DNA of 64,000 nt from Slackia heliotrinireducens DSM 20476 (GTDB lineage Bacteria; Actinomycetota; Coriobacteriia; Coriobacteriales; Eggerthellaceae): positions 124,001 through 188,000 of the forward strand of contig NC_013165.1 of assembly GCF_000023885.1 (NCBI RefSeq), written 5' to 3'. The translations under genes and the position numbers were made by a program. Of this stretch, positions 47,362 through 55,847 are shown piece after piece (within the stretch, counting starts at the first letter, position 1; each line of letters begins with the position of its first letter). The notes beneath the pieces are model-generated. The model did no database searches. It had not been told where the DNA came from and saw only the letters and a list, made by a program, of their open reading frames with translations.

Positions 47362-48155
47362 ATGCGTCTCATTTCCTGGAACGTCAACGGCCTTCGTGCC
47401 GCCGTCAAAAAAGGGTTTGAAGAGTCTTTTGCCACGCTGAACGCGGACGTGTTCGCGCTGCAAGAGACCAAACTGCAGGAGGGCCAGATCAGCCTTGACC
47501 TGCCCGGATACTTCCAAAACTGGAGCTATGCCGAAAAGAAGGGTTATTCCGGCACCGCCGTGTTCTCCAAAGAGGAGCCGCTGCAGGTGGTCCACCATGT
47601 GGGTGTGCCCGAGCTTGACCTGGAGGGAGCATCTGCGCCTGCGAGTTCGAGAAATACTGGTTCGTGGACGTGTACACGCCGAACGCGCAGGACGGCCTGG
47701 CCCGCATCGACCACCGCATGGCCTGGGACGCGGCGTTTCGCGAATTCTGCAAGAACCTGGAGGCGGGCCATGTGCCGGCCGGCCTGGGCTATGCCGAAAC
47801 CGCGTCCAAGCCGGTCATCATGTGCGGCGACTTCAACGTGGCTCACAACGAAATCGACCTGAAGAACCCCGGCCCCAACCGCGGTAACGCAGGCTTTTCC
47901 GACGAGGAGCGCGAATCGTTCACCAAGCTGCTGGATGCCGGTTTCGCGGATACCTTCCGCATGCTGCACCCCGACCTGGCGGGTGTCTATTCGTGGTGGA
48001 GCTACCGGTTCAACGCGCGCAAGAACAACGCCGGGTGGCGCATCGACTACTTCCTGGTCAGCGACCAGCTGCGCGAATCCGTGGAGACTGCGAGCATTTA
48101 CGGTGAAGTCATGGGCAGCGACCATTGCCCCGTCGGTCTTGAAATTGCCCTATAG
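47362..48155 (+). pseudogene. xth: Exodeoxyribonuclease III gene with a one-base frameshift
   Basis: Exonuclease III/AP endonuclease split between two frames. The N-terminal part (MRLISWNVNGLRAAVKKGF, with LQETKLQ metal ligand) reads in frame from 47362 to about 47626. The rest (ICACEFEKYWFVDVYTPNAQ, then ICGDFNVAHNEIDL-like and GSDHCPV) is in the +2 frame and ends at 48155. The span is 794 bases; adding one base gives 265 codons, a normal XthA length. The disruption lies near 47626-47633 (EGASAPA where EGRICACE is expected). It may be a real inactivating deletion or a sequencing error, because every catalytic motif on both sides is intact. Confidence 0.88.
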
Positions 48156-48201
48156 GCTATAATTTACCAATTATGCAAGTTTTCATAGGAAGGCCAGGCA
48201 G

Positions 48202-48351
48202 GTGCAGCGCACAAGCGTGAAAGATCGTAAGCGTGCTCGCAACAGGGCGATTGTGTCCCTGCGGGCGGAGCTTATCGTGCTGTGCTCCATTGTCCTCCTA
48301 GGCATTTGGCTGGGCGTCTTGACCGCGTTGGTTAAGCTGGTGATCGGCTAA
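48202..48351 (+). CDS. Small single-span membrane protein (49 residues) preceding trkH
   Basis: A GTG-initiated 49-residue ORF preceded by AGGAAGGCCAGGCAG, ending two bases before the trkH start. It has a basic N-terminus (RTSVKDRKRARNRA) followed by one hydrophobic helix (LIVLCSIVLLGIWLGVLTAL, about 24-43). The size, topology and tight spacing suggest a small TrkH-associated membrane peptide, but no homologue is recognised. A TATAAT box at 48158-48163 may be its promoter, though no good -35 was seen. Confidence 0.55.
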   Translation: MQRTSVKDRKRARNRAIVSLRAELIVLCSIVLLGIWLGVLTALVKLVIG

Positions 48352-48353
48352 CC

Positions 48354-49880
48354 ATGTGGCAGAAGTTCACATTCCGAGACCTTCGCGTTATCGTGAAGTT
48401 CCTGGGCGTGCTGGTTACGTTTTCGGCAGGAGCCATGTGCGTTCCCCTGGTCGTGGCGCTGGCCATGCGCGAATGGAGTTCGGCGACGCATTACATCGTG
48501 GGCATCGGCGTGGCGCTGTGCATGGGTTCGCTCATGCGGCTTGCTTACGTAAAGAAAGCGAAGCTCACCACGCAGCAGGCGCTGGCCGTCACAGGTTTCG
48601 CCTGGCTGCTGTTGGCCGTAACTGGCAGCGTGCCGCTGGCGTTGTCTGGGCATTTCGGCAGCTACCTGGATGCGTTTTTCGAGAGCATGAGCTCGTGGAC
48701 CACGACGGGCGCGTCGCTGGCGCAGGATGTGGACCACATGTCGTTTGCGGACAACACCTGGCGGTTCACCATGCAATGCATCGGCGGCCAAGGCGTGGTC
48801 GTTATCGCGCTGTCGTTGGGCTTGTTCGGGCGCGCGGTGGATTCGTCGCTGTACGAATCCGAGGGCCGCAGCGAGCACGTCATCCCCAACATCATGCAGA
48901 CGACCCGGTTCATCGTGAAGCTTTCCGCCGTGGTGGGCGTGGCCGGATTGATCGTGTTCACAATCCTGTGCCTGGCCATCGGCATGGAGCCCGTGCGTGC
49001 GTTCTTCAACGGTCTGTGGCTTTCGGTAGCGTCGTTCAATACCGGCGGCATGACGTCGATGAGCCCGGGCATCAACTATTACCACTCGCTTGCCATCGAG
49101 CTGGTGGTCATCCTTCTGGCCATGTACGGTTCCATCAACTTCACGCTGCACGGTGAAATCTGGAAGGGCCACATCGTGCCGTTCTTCCAGGACATCGAGG
49201 TGAAAACCAGCGTCGTCTGGCTGACCGTCGCCACTGCCGCTTTTGTGGCAGCGTTGTGCGCGGCGGGCGCGTATGCCGATTACCCCACGCTGGTGCGGCG
49301 CGGCATCTTCACCATTCTGGCCGCATTCACGTCGTCGGGCTTCCAGACCATCAGCCCCAACCAGCTGACGACGGTCGTGTCGTCGGGCGCGCTCATCATC
49401 ATCGTGTTCGTCATGATCATCGGCGGTTCCGCGGGCAGCACCTCGGGCGGTATCAAGATCCTGCGCGTCGGCGTGCTGGGTAAGGAAGTGGTCGCCTACA
49501 TCAAAGACCTGCTGGCTCCGCCGTCAGCCCGCCAGGTGGTCACCTACTACCATGTGGGTCGCCGTCCGCTGGCATATAGCCTGGTCAGGGCTAACCTTGC
49601 CGTGTTCGTGCTCTATGTCGGGGCGTTTTTGATCACAACCATCGCAACCGTGGCGTACGGCTACGACGCCATGCCTTCCATTTTCGAATCGGTGTCGATG
49701 GTTTCCAACATCGGCATGACCGCGGGCATTATCGAACCCGACATGCCCGTCGTGCTGAAGTTCGTGTACATGTTCGACATGTGGGCAGGCCGTCTCGAGT
49801 GGGTTACCCTTATCGCCCTCGCCGTATCCGTGATCATGTCCTTCAAGCCTCGAAAGAAGGTGAAGGGCCGTGTCTACTAA
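48354..49880 (+). CDS. Potassium uptake protein, TrkH/KtrB family
   Basis: A 508-residue K+ channel-like transporter built from four M-P-M repeats. The four selectivity-filter segments are TTGAS (WTTTGASLA, about 121), FNTGGMTS (about 230), TSSGFQTISP (about 329) and SNIGMTAG (about 457). It needs a cytosolic TrkA/KtrA regulator in known systems; none is encoded in this window. Operon: a 49-residue membrane peptide upstream and an exported OB-like protein overlapping its 3' end by 11 bases. Confidence 0.92.
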   Translation: MWQKFTFRDLRVIVKFLGVLVTFSAGAMCVPLVVALAMREWSSATHYIVGIGVALCMGSLMRLAYVKKAKLTTQQALAVTGFAWLLLAVTGSVPLALSGHFGSYLDAFFESMSSWTTTGASLAQDVDHMSFADNTWRFTMQCIGGQGVVVIALSLGLFGRAVDSSLYESEGRSEHVIPNIMQTTRFIVKLSAVVGVAGLIVFTILCLAIGMEPVRAFFNGLWLSVASFNTGGMTSMSPGINYYHSLAIELVVILLAMYGSINFTLHGEIWKGHIVPFFQDIEVKTSVVWLTVATAAFVAALCAAGAYADYPTLVRRGIFTILAAFTSSGFQTISPNQLTTVVSSGALIIIVFVMIIGGSAGSTSGGIKILRVGVLGKEVVAYIKDLLAPPSARQVVTYYHVGRRPLAYSLVRANLAVFVLYVGAFLITTIATVAYGYDAMPSIFESVSMVSNIGMTAGIIEPDMPVVLKFVYMFDMWAGRLEWVTLIALAVSVIMSFKPRKKVKGRVY

Positions 49881-50724
49881 AGTGTCAGCTGTAAAGCTGC
49901 TCGCCGCGTTCGCGCTGGTGGTTGCGGCCGTATGCGTTTGCGCGGCGTGGTTCGTCCCGGCGTTTGCCGACGAGGTCGAAAACGTTGCCCTGACTGACGA
50001 GAACGGATCCGACGGCATGGGCGCGTCTGGTTCGGTGGTTCAGACCGACAGCGAAGACGCCGAAGCCTCCCTGTCCGGGGACGCTTCGGACGAAACCGAG
50101 GACGAGGCGTCCGAAGCTACCGAGGAGACAGGCGTTTCCGCAGAAGGCGACGTGAAAGAAGAGGTCATCGAGGGCGATGCGGCCGAAAAGGCCGAGCAGG
50201 AGGCCGAAACGGAAGCCGCCACGCGTCTTGACGTGGAGGGCAACTCCATCAACGACGGCCAGCTGGCGGACACGTCGTTTCTGTACGACGCGAGCATTTC
50301 CGACCTGAACTCCGCCGACTCTTACTATGACAACCAGAAGGTGCAGGTCCAGGGCGAGGTCGTGGGCGACCCCATCCATCCGCTCGTCGTGGGCGAAGGG
50401 TACGTGTGGATCACTTTGCGCGACCCGGAGACCGGCGATTCGGTCGTGGTGTATATGAGTGAGGACAACCTGGCGCTTATCGACACGTACGGAGCCCACG
50501 GCAAGACGGGTACCACGCTGCTGGTGCTGGGCACGTACCACCTGGACTGCGCCGAGCACTCCGGCGAAAGCGACCTGCATGCCATATCCGTATCCGCAGT
50601 CGAGCCGGGCAGCGAGCATCCCGAGGAATACAAGCCCGGCATGTTCGTGTATCCGCTGTCCGTGGTGGGCCTGGGCGCTGCGCTGGCGCTGCTGTGCTGG
50701 TGGCTGAAGGAGCGGGCGAGCTGA
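49870..50724 (+). CDS. Exported membrane-anchored protein with an OB-fold-like domain
   Basis: A 284-residue protein starting at GTG inside trkH. A signal sequence (VKLLAAFALVVAAVCVCAAW, about 8-27) is followed by an acidic Ser/Glu/Ala region to about residue 125. A compact domain then begins NQKVQVQGEVVGDPIHPLVV (about 157) and continues WITLRDPETGDSVVVYMSE and TTLLVLGTYHLDC, which resembles tRNA_anti/OB folds of exported proteins. The C-terminus has a membrane helix (about 258-278) and a short KERAS tail. Function unknown; cotranscription with trkH and rsgA is likely. Confidence 0.65.
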   Translation: MSTKVSAVKLLAAFALVVAAVCVCAAWFVPAFADEVENVALTDENGSDGMGASGSVVQTDSEDAEASLSGDASDETEDEASEATEETGVSAEGDVKEEVIEGDAAEKAEQEAETEAATRLDVEGNSINDGQLADTSFLYDASISDLNSADSYYDNQKVQVQGEVVGDPIHPLVVGEGYVWITLRDPETGDSVVVYMSEDNLALIDTYGAHGKTGTTLLVLGTYHLDCAEHSGESDLHAISVSAVEPGSEHPEEYKPGMFVYPLSVVGLGAALALLCWWLKERAS

Positions 50725-51698
50725 TGCGGGGCACGGTGGTGAAATTAGACCGGGGCTATCCGCTGGTCAGGTCCGAAGACGGAGTCGAGTGCCGCTGCGA
50801 GCACGCGACGTCGCTGGTCAAAGGCGCGCGGGTGCGTGCGACCACGGGTGATGTGGTCGAGTTCTCCATGCCTGCCGGGCATGATAAAGGCGTGATTGAA
50901 AAGGTGCTGCCGCGCCGCAACGCCTTCGTGCGAAAAGACCCGGCGGAGCGGTCCATTCCGCAGGTTCTGGCGGCTAACTTCGACACGGTCATGGTGGCCG
51001 AGCCGCTGCAAGGCATCAGCATTCGGCGTCTGGAACGCGAGCTGGTGCTGGCTTACAAAAGCGACGCCCAGGTCATCGTGCTTCTGACCAAAGCCGACCT
51101 GATCGAGGACGAGACCGAACTGGCCGAAGTCAGGGGCCTGGTAGAGCGCGTGGCCCAGGGGACCGACGTGCTGGTGATTTCCGCCAACGACCCTGCCAGC
51201 GTGGAGGCCGTGCGGGCGAAAGTGCCCGAAGGGACCGTTGCCATCCTGTTGGGCAAGAGCGGCGTGGGCAAATCGAGCCTGGTCAACCTGCTGGTGGGTT
51301 CCGAAGTGCAGGCCACGGGGTCCATTCGCGAGCGCGACGGACGCGGCCGGCACACGACGGTGTCCCGCGAGATGGTGGAGATTCCCGGGGGCGGCTGCGT
51401 GGTCGACATGCCCGGCATCCGCGGACTTGCGTTGTGGGACGCTGACGAGGGCATCGGCGCTGCGTTTTCCGATGTGGAGGAGCTGGCTGAATCCTGCAAA
51501 TTCCGGGATTGCCGGCACGAGAACGAGCCAGGTTGCGCCGTGCGTGCGGCCATCAAGGCAGGAACGCTGGCGCCCGAGCGGCTGGAAAGCTACCGTCGCT
51601 TGAAAGATGAGACCGAACACCTGCGCAAACGTGACGAAGAGGCCCAGCGCATCCGCAGCCGTACGGGCCATCCGCGCCGACGCCGTCGCAACAACTGA
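50724..51698 (+). CDS. rsgA: Ribosome small-subunit biogenesis GTPase RsgA
   Basis: A 324-residue circularly permuted GTPase that acts late in 30S maturation. Order: OB fold (1-70), G4 LTKADL (about 121), G1 P-loop GKSGVGKSSL (about 177-186), G3 DMPGIRGL, then a zinc-binding C-terminus CKFRDCRHENEPGC (Cys-Cys-His-Cys). The start ATG overlaps the preceding stop (CTGATG) and follows AAGGAGCGGG. The tail is very Arg-rich (TGHPRRRRRNN). Confidence 0.95.
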   Translation: MRGTVVKLDRGYPLVRSEDGVECRCEHATSLVKGARVRATTGDVVEFSMPAGHDKGVIEKVLPRRNAFVRKDPAERSIPQVLAANFDTVMVAEPLQGISIRRLERELVLAYKSDAQVIVLLTKADLIEDETELAEVRGLVERVAQGTDVLVISANDPASVEAVRAKVPEGTVAILLGKSGVGKSSLVNLLVGSEVQATGSIRERDGRGRHTTVSREMVEIPGGGCVVDMPGIRGLALWDADEGIGAAFSDVEELAESCKFRDCRHENEPGCAVRAAIKAGTLAPERLESYRRLKDETEHLRKRDEEAQRIRSRTGHPRRRRRNN

Positions 51699-51751
51699 TT
51701 CGCCGCGCGTTTTCCACTGGTGACACGGCCTGTCGCGCCGTCAGCCAATAA

Positions 51752-51786
51752 GTTGTACAACAAAACCGAGAATTCTTCCGTATAGT
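51752..51786 (+). promoter_or_regulatory. Palindrome GTTGTACAAC plus TATAGT box upstream of the zinc-ribbon operon
   Basis: The perfect palindrome lies at 51752-51761, then 19 bases, then TATAGT at 51781-51786. It is the same arrangement as at 32759-32794 before the other zinc-ribbon membrane protein gene. Confidence 0.5.
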
Positions 51787-51820
51787 GGACATGTGAGAAC
51801 ATCGAAGCGAGGGAGGCGTC

Positions 51821-52465
51821 GTGTATTGCGGAAAGTGCGGAGCTGAGATTCGGCCGGGCGCTGCGTTCTGCCCGGCGTGTGGTGCGGCTGTTCCCGCGCG
51901 TTCTGGGGCGGCGCCTGCGCCGGCGGCCGTCGCGAAACCTGTCACGCCCAAGAGAACGTCGAACCGCAAACCGCTGGGCGGAAGCATCGCCGCGGCGGGG
52001 TTCCTGGCAGCGGTCCTGTTGCTTGCAGCAGCGGTCGCATGGGTGTATTTCCTGGTCAAAAGCACGCCGGATGCCATCGGGTCTTTCGGTATGACCTACA
52101 CGCGCCAGGGTACGGCCAAGGCCGCCATGGCCTTCATGGCTGCGGGTCTTGTGCCCATGCTCCTGTCCTGTTTCGGGTTCCTGCGGTGTGCCGGCGGTCT
52201 GGCCATTGGTGCGGCTGACGCCCATCCGTTCCGTTCCGCCCGCGTGTGGGCTGCATTGTGCCTGGTCATATCATTGGTGTTGCTGGTGGCCTGCATTCTG
52301 ATGCGCGACGTGCACAGCACAGGCAGGTTGATGCTGGTGGCCGCCATTGCCACGTCGTTTCTGTATCCGTCGGGCGTAGGCACGGGGCTTTCGCTCTGCT
52401 CGCTTTTGTGCCTGATTCACGCCGCTTCGAAATCTGCCAACCTTGAAAGGGGGACGATCCGATGA
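51821..52465 (+). CDS. Zinc-ribbon integral membrane protein
   Basis: A 214-residue protein starting at GTG. The N-terminal zinc ribbon is YCGKCGAEI with FCPACGAAV (CxxC pairs at about 3-6 and 18-21). About four membrane segments follow (about 47-71, 96-118, 141-162, 167-190) with short loops. It is the first gene of a three-gene operon; its stop overlaps the next start by four bases (ATGA). Function unknown. Confidence 0.7.
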   Translation: MYCGKCGAEIRPGAAFCPACGAAVPARSGAAPAPAAVAKPVTPKRTSNRKPLGGSIAAAGFLAAVLLLAAAVAWVYFLVKSTPDAIGSFGMTYTRQGTAKAAMAFMAAGLVPMLLSCFGFLRCAGGLAIGAADAHPFRSARVWAALCLVISLVLLVACILMRDVHSTGRLMLVAAIATSFLYPSGVGTGLSLCSLLCLIHAASKSANLERGTIR

Positions 52466-53148
52466 GAAAGTCACCTGTCCTGATAGCCGCCGTTGTGCTG
52501 TTGACCCTGGTCATCGCTGCTGTGGGCGCCGCGTTTCTGCTGAGCGACAAAGCTGCCGACAAGGCCGAGACCATGGTTTCCATCGGTGCCGACGAGAAGA
52601 CGGAAGCGACCGATGCCGAAGAGGGCGAAGCCGGCGAGGCCGAGGCCGCAACCGACGCGGACGACGATGCCGCTTCCTACTACGAGGCGAACTCCGACGT
52701 TCTGGATGTCGTGGCCGCGCAGGATTCCGCCGACACGATGACCGAAGACGAGGTTTTGGGTGAACTGGCGGGCCGCGGGTTTGAAGAATGCGTCGTGACC
52801 TCGGAATACACGATGGACGGGGAGTATGCCCCCGCCACCGAGGTCGCAGGTTATTCGGACGCGCACCCCACGTACAAGGCCGAATACACCACCCCGTCCG
52901 GCGAGCTGTGGGTGCTGTTCGTCTTCGACGGCGTGGTGATGGCGAACCCTACGTCGTACAACTTCGAATCGACCCGCGACGTGCAGACGGTCGTGTCCGA
53001 ATCCGAGAGCGTGGTCGCCTACGACAGCCAAACCAACACGTTCTACCACGTGGTACCCCATGAATCCATGCTGCACGTGGTGCAGGTCGACCGCATCGAC
53101 GCGGCGACTCTGGATGCCCTGACGGTGGAGGAGCTCGATCGGCGATGA
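52462..53148 (+). CDS. Exported acidic protein of unknown function
   Basis: A 228-residue protein with an N-terminal signal/anchor (VLIAAVVLLTLVIAAVGAAF, 6-25). An acidic, Ala-rich linker runs to about residue 78. A globular domain of about 150 residues then contains YKAEYTTPSGELWVLFVFDG and SESVVAYDSQTNTFYHVVPH. No lipobox is seen. It overlaps both neighbours by four bases, so it probably works with the zinc-ribbon protein and the SGNH-VWA protein. No family recognised. Confidence 0.65.
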   Translation: MRKSPVLIAAVVLLTLVIAAVGAAFLLSDKAADKAETMVSIGADEKTEATDAEEGEAGEAEAATDADDDAASYYEANSDVLDVVAAQDSADTMTEDEVLGELAGRGFEECVVTSEYTMDGEYAPATEVAGYSDAHPTYKAEYTTPSGELWVLFVFDGVVMANPTSYNFESTRDVQTVVSESESVVAYDSQTNTFYHVVPHESMLHVVQVDRIDAATLDALTVEELDRR

Positions 53149-55379
53149 GCGAACACATGACACACGAACTGCGCCGTACCTGCGCCTTTTGGATTCTGGC
53201 TTTTGCGCTTGCTGTCACGTGCGCGGCGCTGCAGGCCCAGGACGCCTTCGCCTACGACGAGAACGGCGATCCGGTCGTCGTGTCCATCGGCGACTCCTAT
53301 TCTTCCGGCGAAGGCATCGAACCCTTCTACGACCAGGACCTTCCCATGAAGGAGAAGGTTGAAAGCCAAGACTGGCTCGCCCATAGGTCCGAGCTGTGCT
53401 GGTCGGGGCGGCTGGTTGTGAAAGACGTCGACGGCAACGAGTTCCTCATGAAGGACCATCGTGACACGAACTGGTATTTCGTGGCCTCGTCCGGCGCGGT
53501 CAACGCCAATTTCTACGGCCCGCAATCCAAGCCCTATGTATATGAGGAGACGGTGGGCGCCGGAAACTCATACCACGTCGAAGGGGAGGGGTCGATCATT
53601 CCCCAGGCGGACGTGTTCTACGGCATCGAATCCGGAACAACCGATTACGTCACCGTGACCATGGGCGGAAACGACGTGGGGTTCGTCGACATCGTCACGA
53701 CCGCTGCGATGAACGACATCCCTGTTCTAGAGCGCGGGAACCTGCGGGACAAGCTGGGGAACGTGTGGGGCGAGTTCTACAAGGACCAGGGTGTTCGCGA
53801 CTACCTCAAACTCCTGTACGGGAACATCGCTTACGAGGCGGGGCCGCAGGCGAAGATCATCGTCGCAGGATATCCTGAGCTGATCTCGCGGGAAGGCAGC
53901 GGCTTTCTGTTCAGCGCGGAGGATGCGAAGCTCATCGACGACTCCGTCCAGGCCTTCAACGACGAGATCCAGAACCTGGTGGAAGAATGCCAGCAGGAGG
54001 ACATGAACATCTATTTCGTGTCTGTTCAAGACGAATTCGCAGGTCATGAGGCTTACACGTCCGACGAGTACATCAATCGGGTAAAGATCAACGCGCAGCC
54101 GCAGGACCTGAAGCCTGAGGGTCCGAGCGCTTACTCCGTCCATCCGAACGATAAAGGCGCCGCTGCGTATGCCCGGTGCGTGCAGCGCATGATCGACGAC
54201 ATTCAAGAGTGCGAAGACAACGGCGTCGATCCGCGTACTCTGATGGGCGACAGCAAAGTGGACCCCAACGACGCGTCGAGCAGGCATGTCGTGTTGGCCC
54301 TGGATACGTCCGGCAGCATGGACGGCGAGCCTTTGAACGAGACGAAGACGGCCACGCGGGAATTCGCCAGCACCATTTTCAAGAGCGACGCCGACGTGTG
54401 CCTGGTGAGCTACGACAGCTCCGCGCGCAACGTGATCGACTCGACCGACAACGAGTACGCCCTGAAAGCCGCCGTTCGCGACCTGTCTGCGGGCGGAGGC
54501 ACCAACATCGAGGACGCTTTGCGCGTGTCCTATGAGCGGCTTGAGGGCAGCGGATCGGACAAGCGGATCATCGTGCTGATGAGCGACGGTGAGGCCAACG
54601 AGGGCCTGGTCGGCGACGACCTGATCGCCTACGCGAACGAGATCAAGGACGACGGCGTGACCATCTACACGCTGGGATTCTTCCAGAGCGTGTCCGACAA
54701 GGCCGAATGCCAGCGCGTCATGGAGGGCATCGCCTCGCCCGGGTGCCACTACGAGGTGGACGACGCCTCGCAGCTGCGCTACTTCTTCGGGGACATCGGC
54801 GACGACATCAACGGCACGCGGTTCATCTACGTGCGCATAGCCTGCCCCGTCGACGTGCGCGTCAGCACTCCGGACGGTGTGCTGGACTCCAGCGACGACA
54901 ACCTGAGTACCCGCGCCGATTTTGGATCGTTGACCTTTGAGGAGACCCGCGACGGTGATGGCGAGGCTGACGACGAAGAGGCCGAGGATCGCGTCAAGAT
55001 CCTTCGTCTGAAAGAGGGCGAGCCTTACAACGTCGAGATCACGGGCACGGGGTCGGGCACGATGAACTGCACCGTCGGCTTCGAAGATGAGAACGGCGAC
55101 TATGCTGACCTGCGGGAATTCGAAGACGTTCCCGTGAACCGCAACATGCAGGCCGACATGACCGCCGAGGTTTCCGACATCACGACCCTGAAGGTGGACG
55201 AAGACGGCGACGGCTCCTACGACGTGACCTATGCCGCCGAGGCGAACTCCACCGCCGAAATCATGGACAACTCCCGTGTCGGCTACTACACGGCCCTTGC
55301 CCTGTGCATAGCCGCCCTGGCAGCCGTTATCTTGGGCATCCTGTACACCGCCCATCGCGTGCGAACCATTCGCCGCTAA
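53145..55379 (+). CDS. Secreted SGNH hydrolase fused to a von Willebrand factor A domain
   Basis: A 744-residue, probably cell-surface protein. A signal peptide (about 11-36) is followed by an SGNH/GDSL esterase domain: block I GDSYSSGEG with Ser51, block III GGND at about 174-177 and block V HPNDKGA with His at about 334. A VWA domain then has an intact MIDAS (DTSGSMD at about 387, later SDGEANEG). A beta-rich region with acidic spacer (about 560-710) leads to a C-terminal membrane helix (about 715-738) and basic tail RVRTIRR. The combination suggests an anchored esterase with metal-dependent adhesion. The substrate is unknown. Confidence 0.8.
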   Translation: MSEHMTHELRRTCAFWILAFALAVTCAALQAQDAFAYDENGDPVVVSIGDSYSSGEGIEPFYDQDLPMKEKVESQDWLAHRSELCWSGRLVVKDVDGNEFLMKDHRDTNWYFVASSGAVNANFYGPQSKPYVYEETVGAGNSYHVEGEGSIIPQADVFYGIESGTTDYVTVTMGGNDVGFVDIVTTAAMNDIPVLERGNLRDKLGNVWGEFYKDQGVRDYLKLLYGNIAYEAGPQAKIIVAGYPELISREGSGFLFSAEDAKLIDDSVQAFNDEIQNLVEECQQEDMNIYFVSVQDEFAGHEAYTSDEYINRVKINAQPQDLKPEGPSAYSVHPNDKGAAAYARCVQRMIDDIQECEDNGVDPRTLMGDSKVDPNDASSRHVVLALDTSGSMDGEPLNETKTATREFASTIFKSDADVCLVSYDSSARNVIDSTDNEYALKAAVRDLSAGGGTNIEDALRVSYERLEGSGSDKRIIVLMSDGEANEGLVGDDLIAYANEIKDDGVTIYTLGFFQSVSDKAECQRVMEGIASPGCHYEVDDASQLRYFFGDIGDDINGTRFIYVRIACPVDVRVSTPDGVLDSSDDNLSTRADFGSLTFEETRDGDGEADDEEAEDRVKILRLKEGEPYNVEITGTGSGTMNCTVGFEDENGDYADLREFEDVPVNRNMQADMTAEVSDITTLKVDEDGDGSYDVTYAAEANSTAEIMDNSRVGYYTALALCIAALAAVILGILYTAHRVRTIRR

Positions 55380-55396
55380 AGCAAGTGGTCGCCCGC

Positions 55397-55678
55397 CCGA
55401 CCCCAGGCGGCGCAGCCCGCGCTTTGCCGAAGGCAACAGCGGGCGGCGGGACGGCCCTGTCCCGAGCAAGGCAGCGAAGGGCTGCGCTTTCGCGAAGCGA
55501 ACAGCAGCCCGGCGGGACGGCCTTCGTTCGGGACTCCGCCCTGGAGCCCCGTTCCGACCCCAGGCGGCGCAGCCCGCGCTTTGCCGAAGGCAACAGCGGG
55601 CGGCGGGACGGCCCTGTCCCGAGCAAGGCAGCGAAGGGCTGCGCTTTCGCGAAGCGAACAGCAGCCCGGCGGGACGGC
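55397..55678. repeat. Duplicated 125-base repeat composed of two types of GC-rich palindrome (BIME-like)
   Basis: The two copies are spaced 157 bases apart. Each copy contains palindrome A (outer arms GCCCGC/GCGGGC, first copy 55415-55444) and palindrome B (GGGCTGC/GCAGCCC, first copy 55479-55510). Both have an inner GCTTTnnCGAAGnnAACA core and both are followed by GGCGGGACGGC. Confidence 0.85.
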
Positions 55679-55738
55679 TACCCCAACCTGTTTCAACGGC
55701 GGTGAAGGTGGGGTGATGGCAAAGACAGCGAAAACGGG

Positions 55739-55824
55739 GGAAGGGCCCCAGATGACCCCGCCGCGGAAGCGTAGCGTACTGGCGTACGTGAGCTTCCGCG
55801 GAAGGGGCCAGATGGGGCCCTTCC
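55739..55824. repeat. Long imperfect hairpin between convergent genes
   Basis: Arms of about 33 bases (GGAAGGGCCCCAGATGACCC outward end, and the reverse complement GATGGGGCCCTTCC end) with an inner GCGGAAGC/GCTTCCGC match and a GTAC-rich loop. It lies 24 bases before the end of the leftward HD gene. It may act as a terminator in both directions, although no T-run is evident. Confidence 0.75.
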
Positions 55825-55847
55825 GTCGTTTGCAGCGTCGGCTTGGT

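Larger units (their letters stand above)
55380..55847. repeat. Repeat-filled gap after the SGNH-VWA gene
   Basis: A non-coding gap of 468 bases made of a 125-base direct duplication (55397-55521 and 55554-55678) and an 86-base hairpin element (55739-55824). Open frames crossing it are repeat translations without ribosome sites. Confidence 0.8.
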
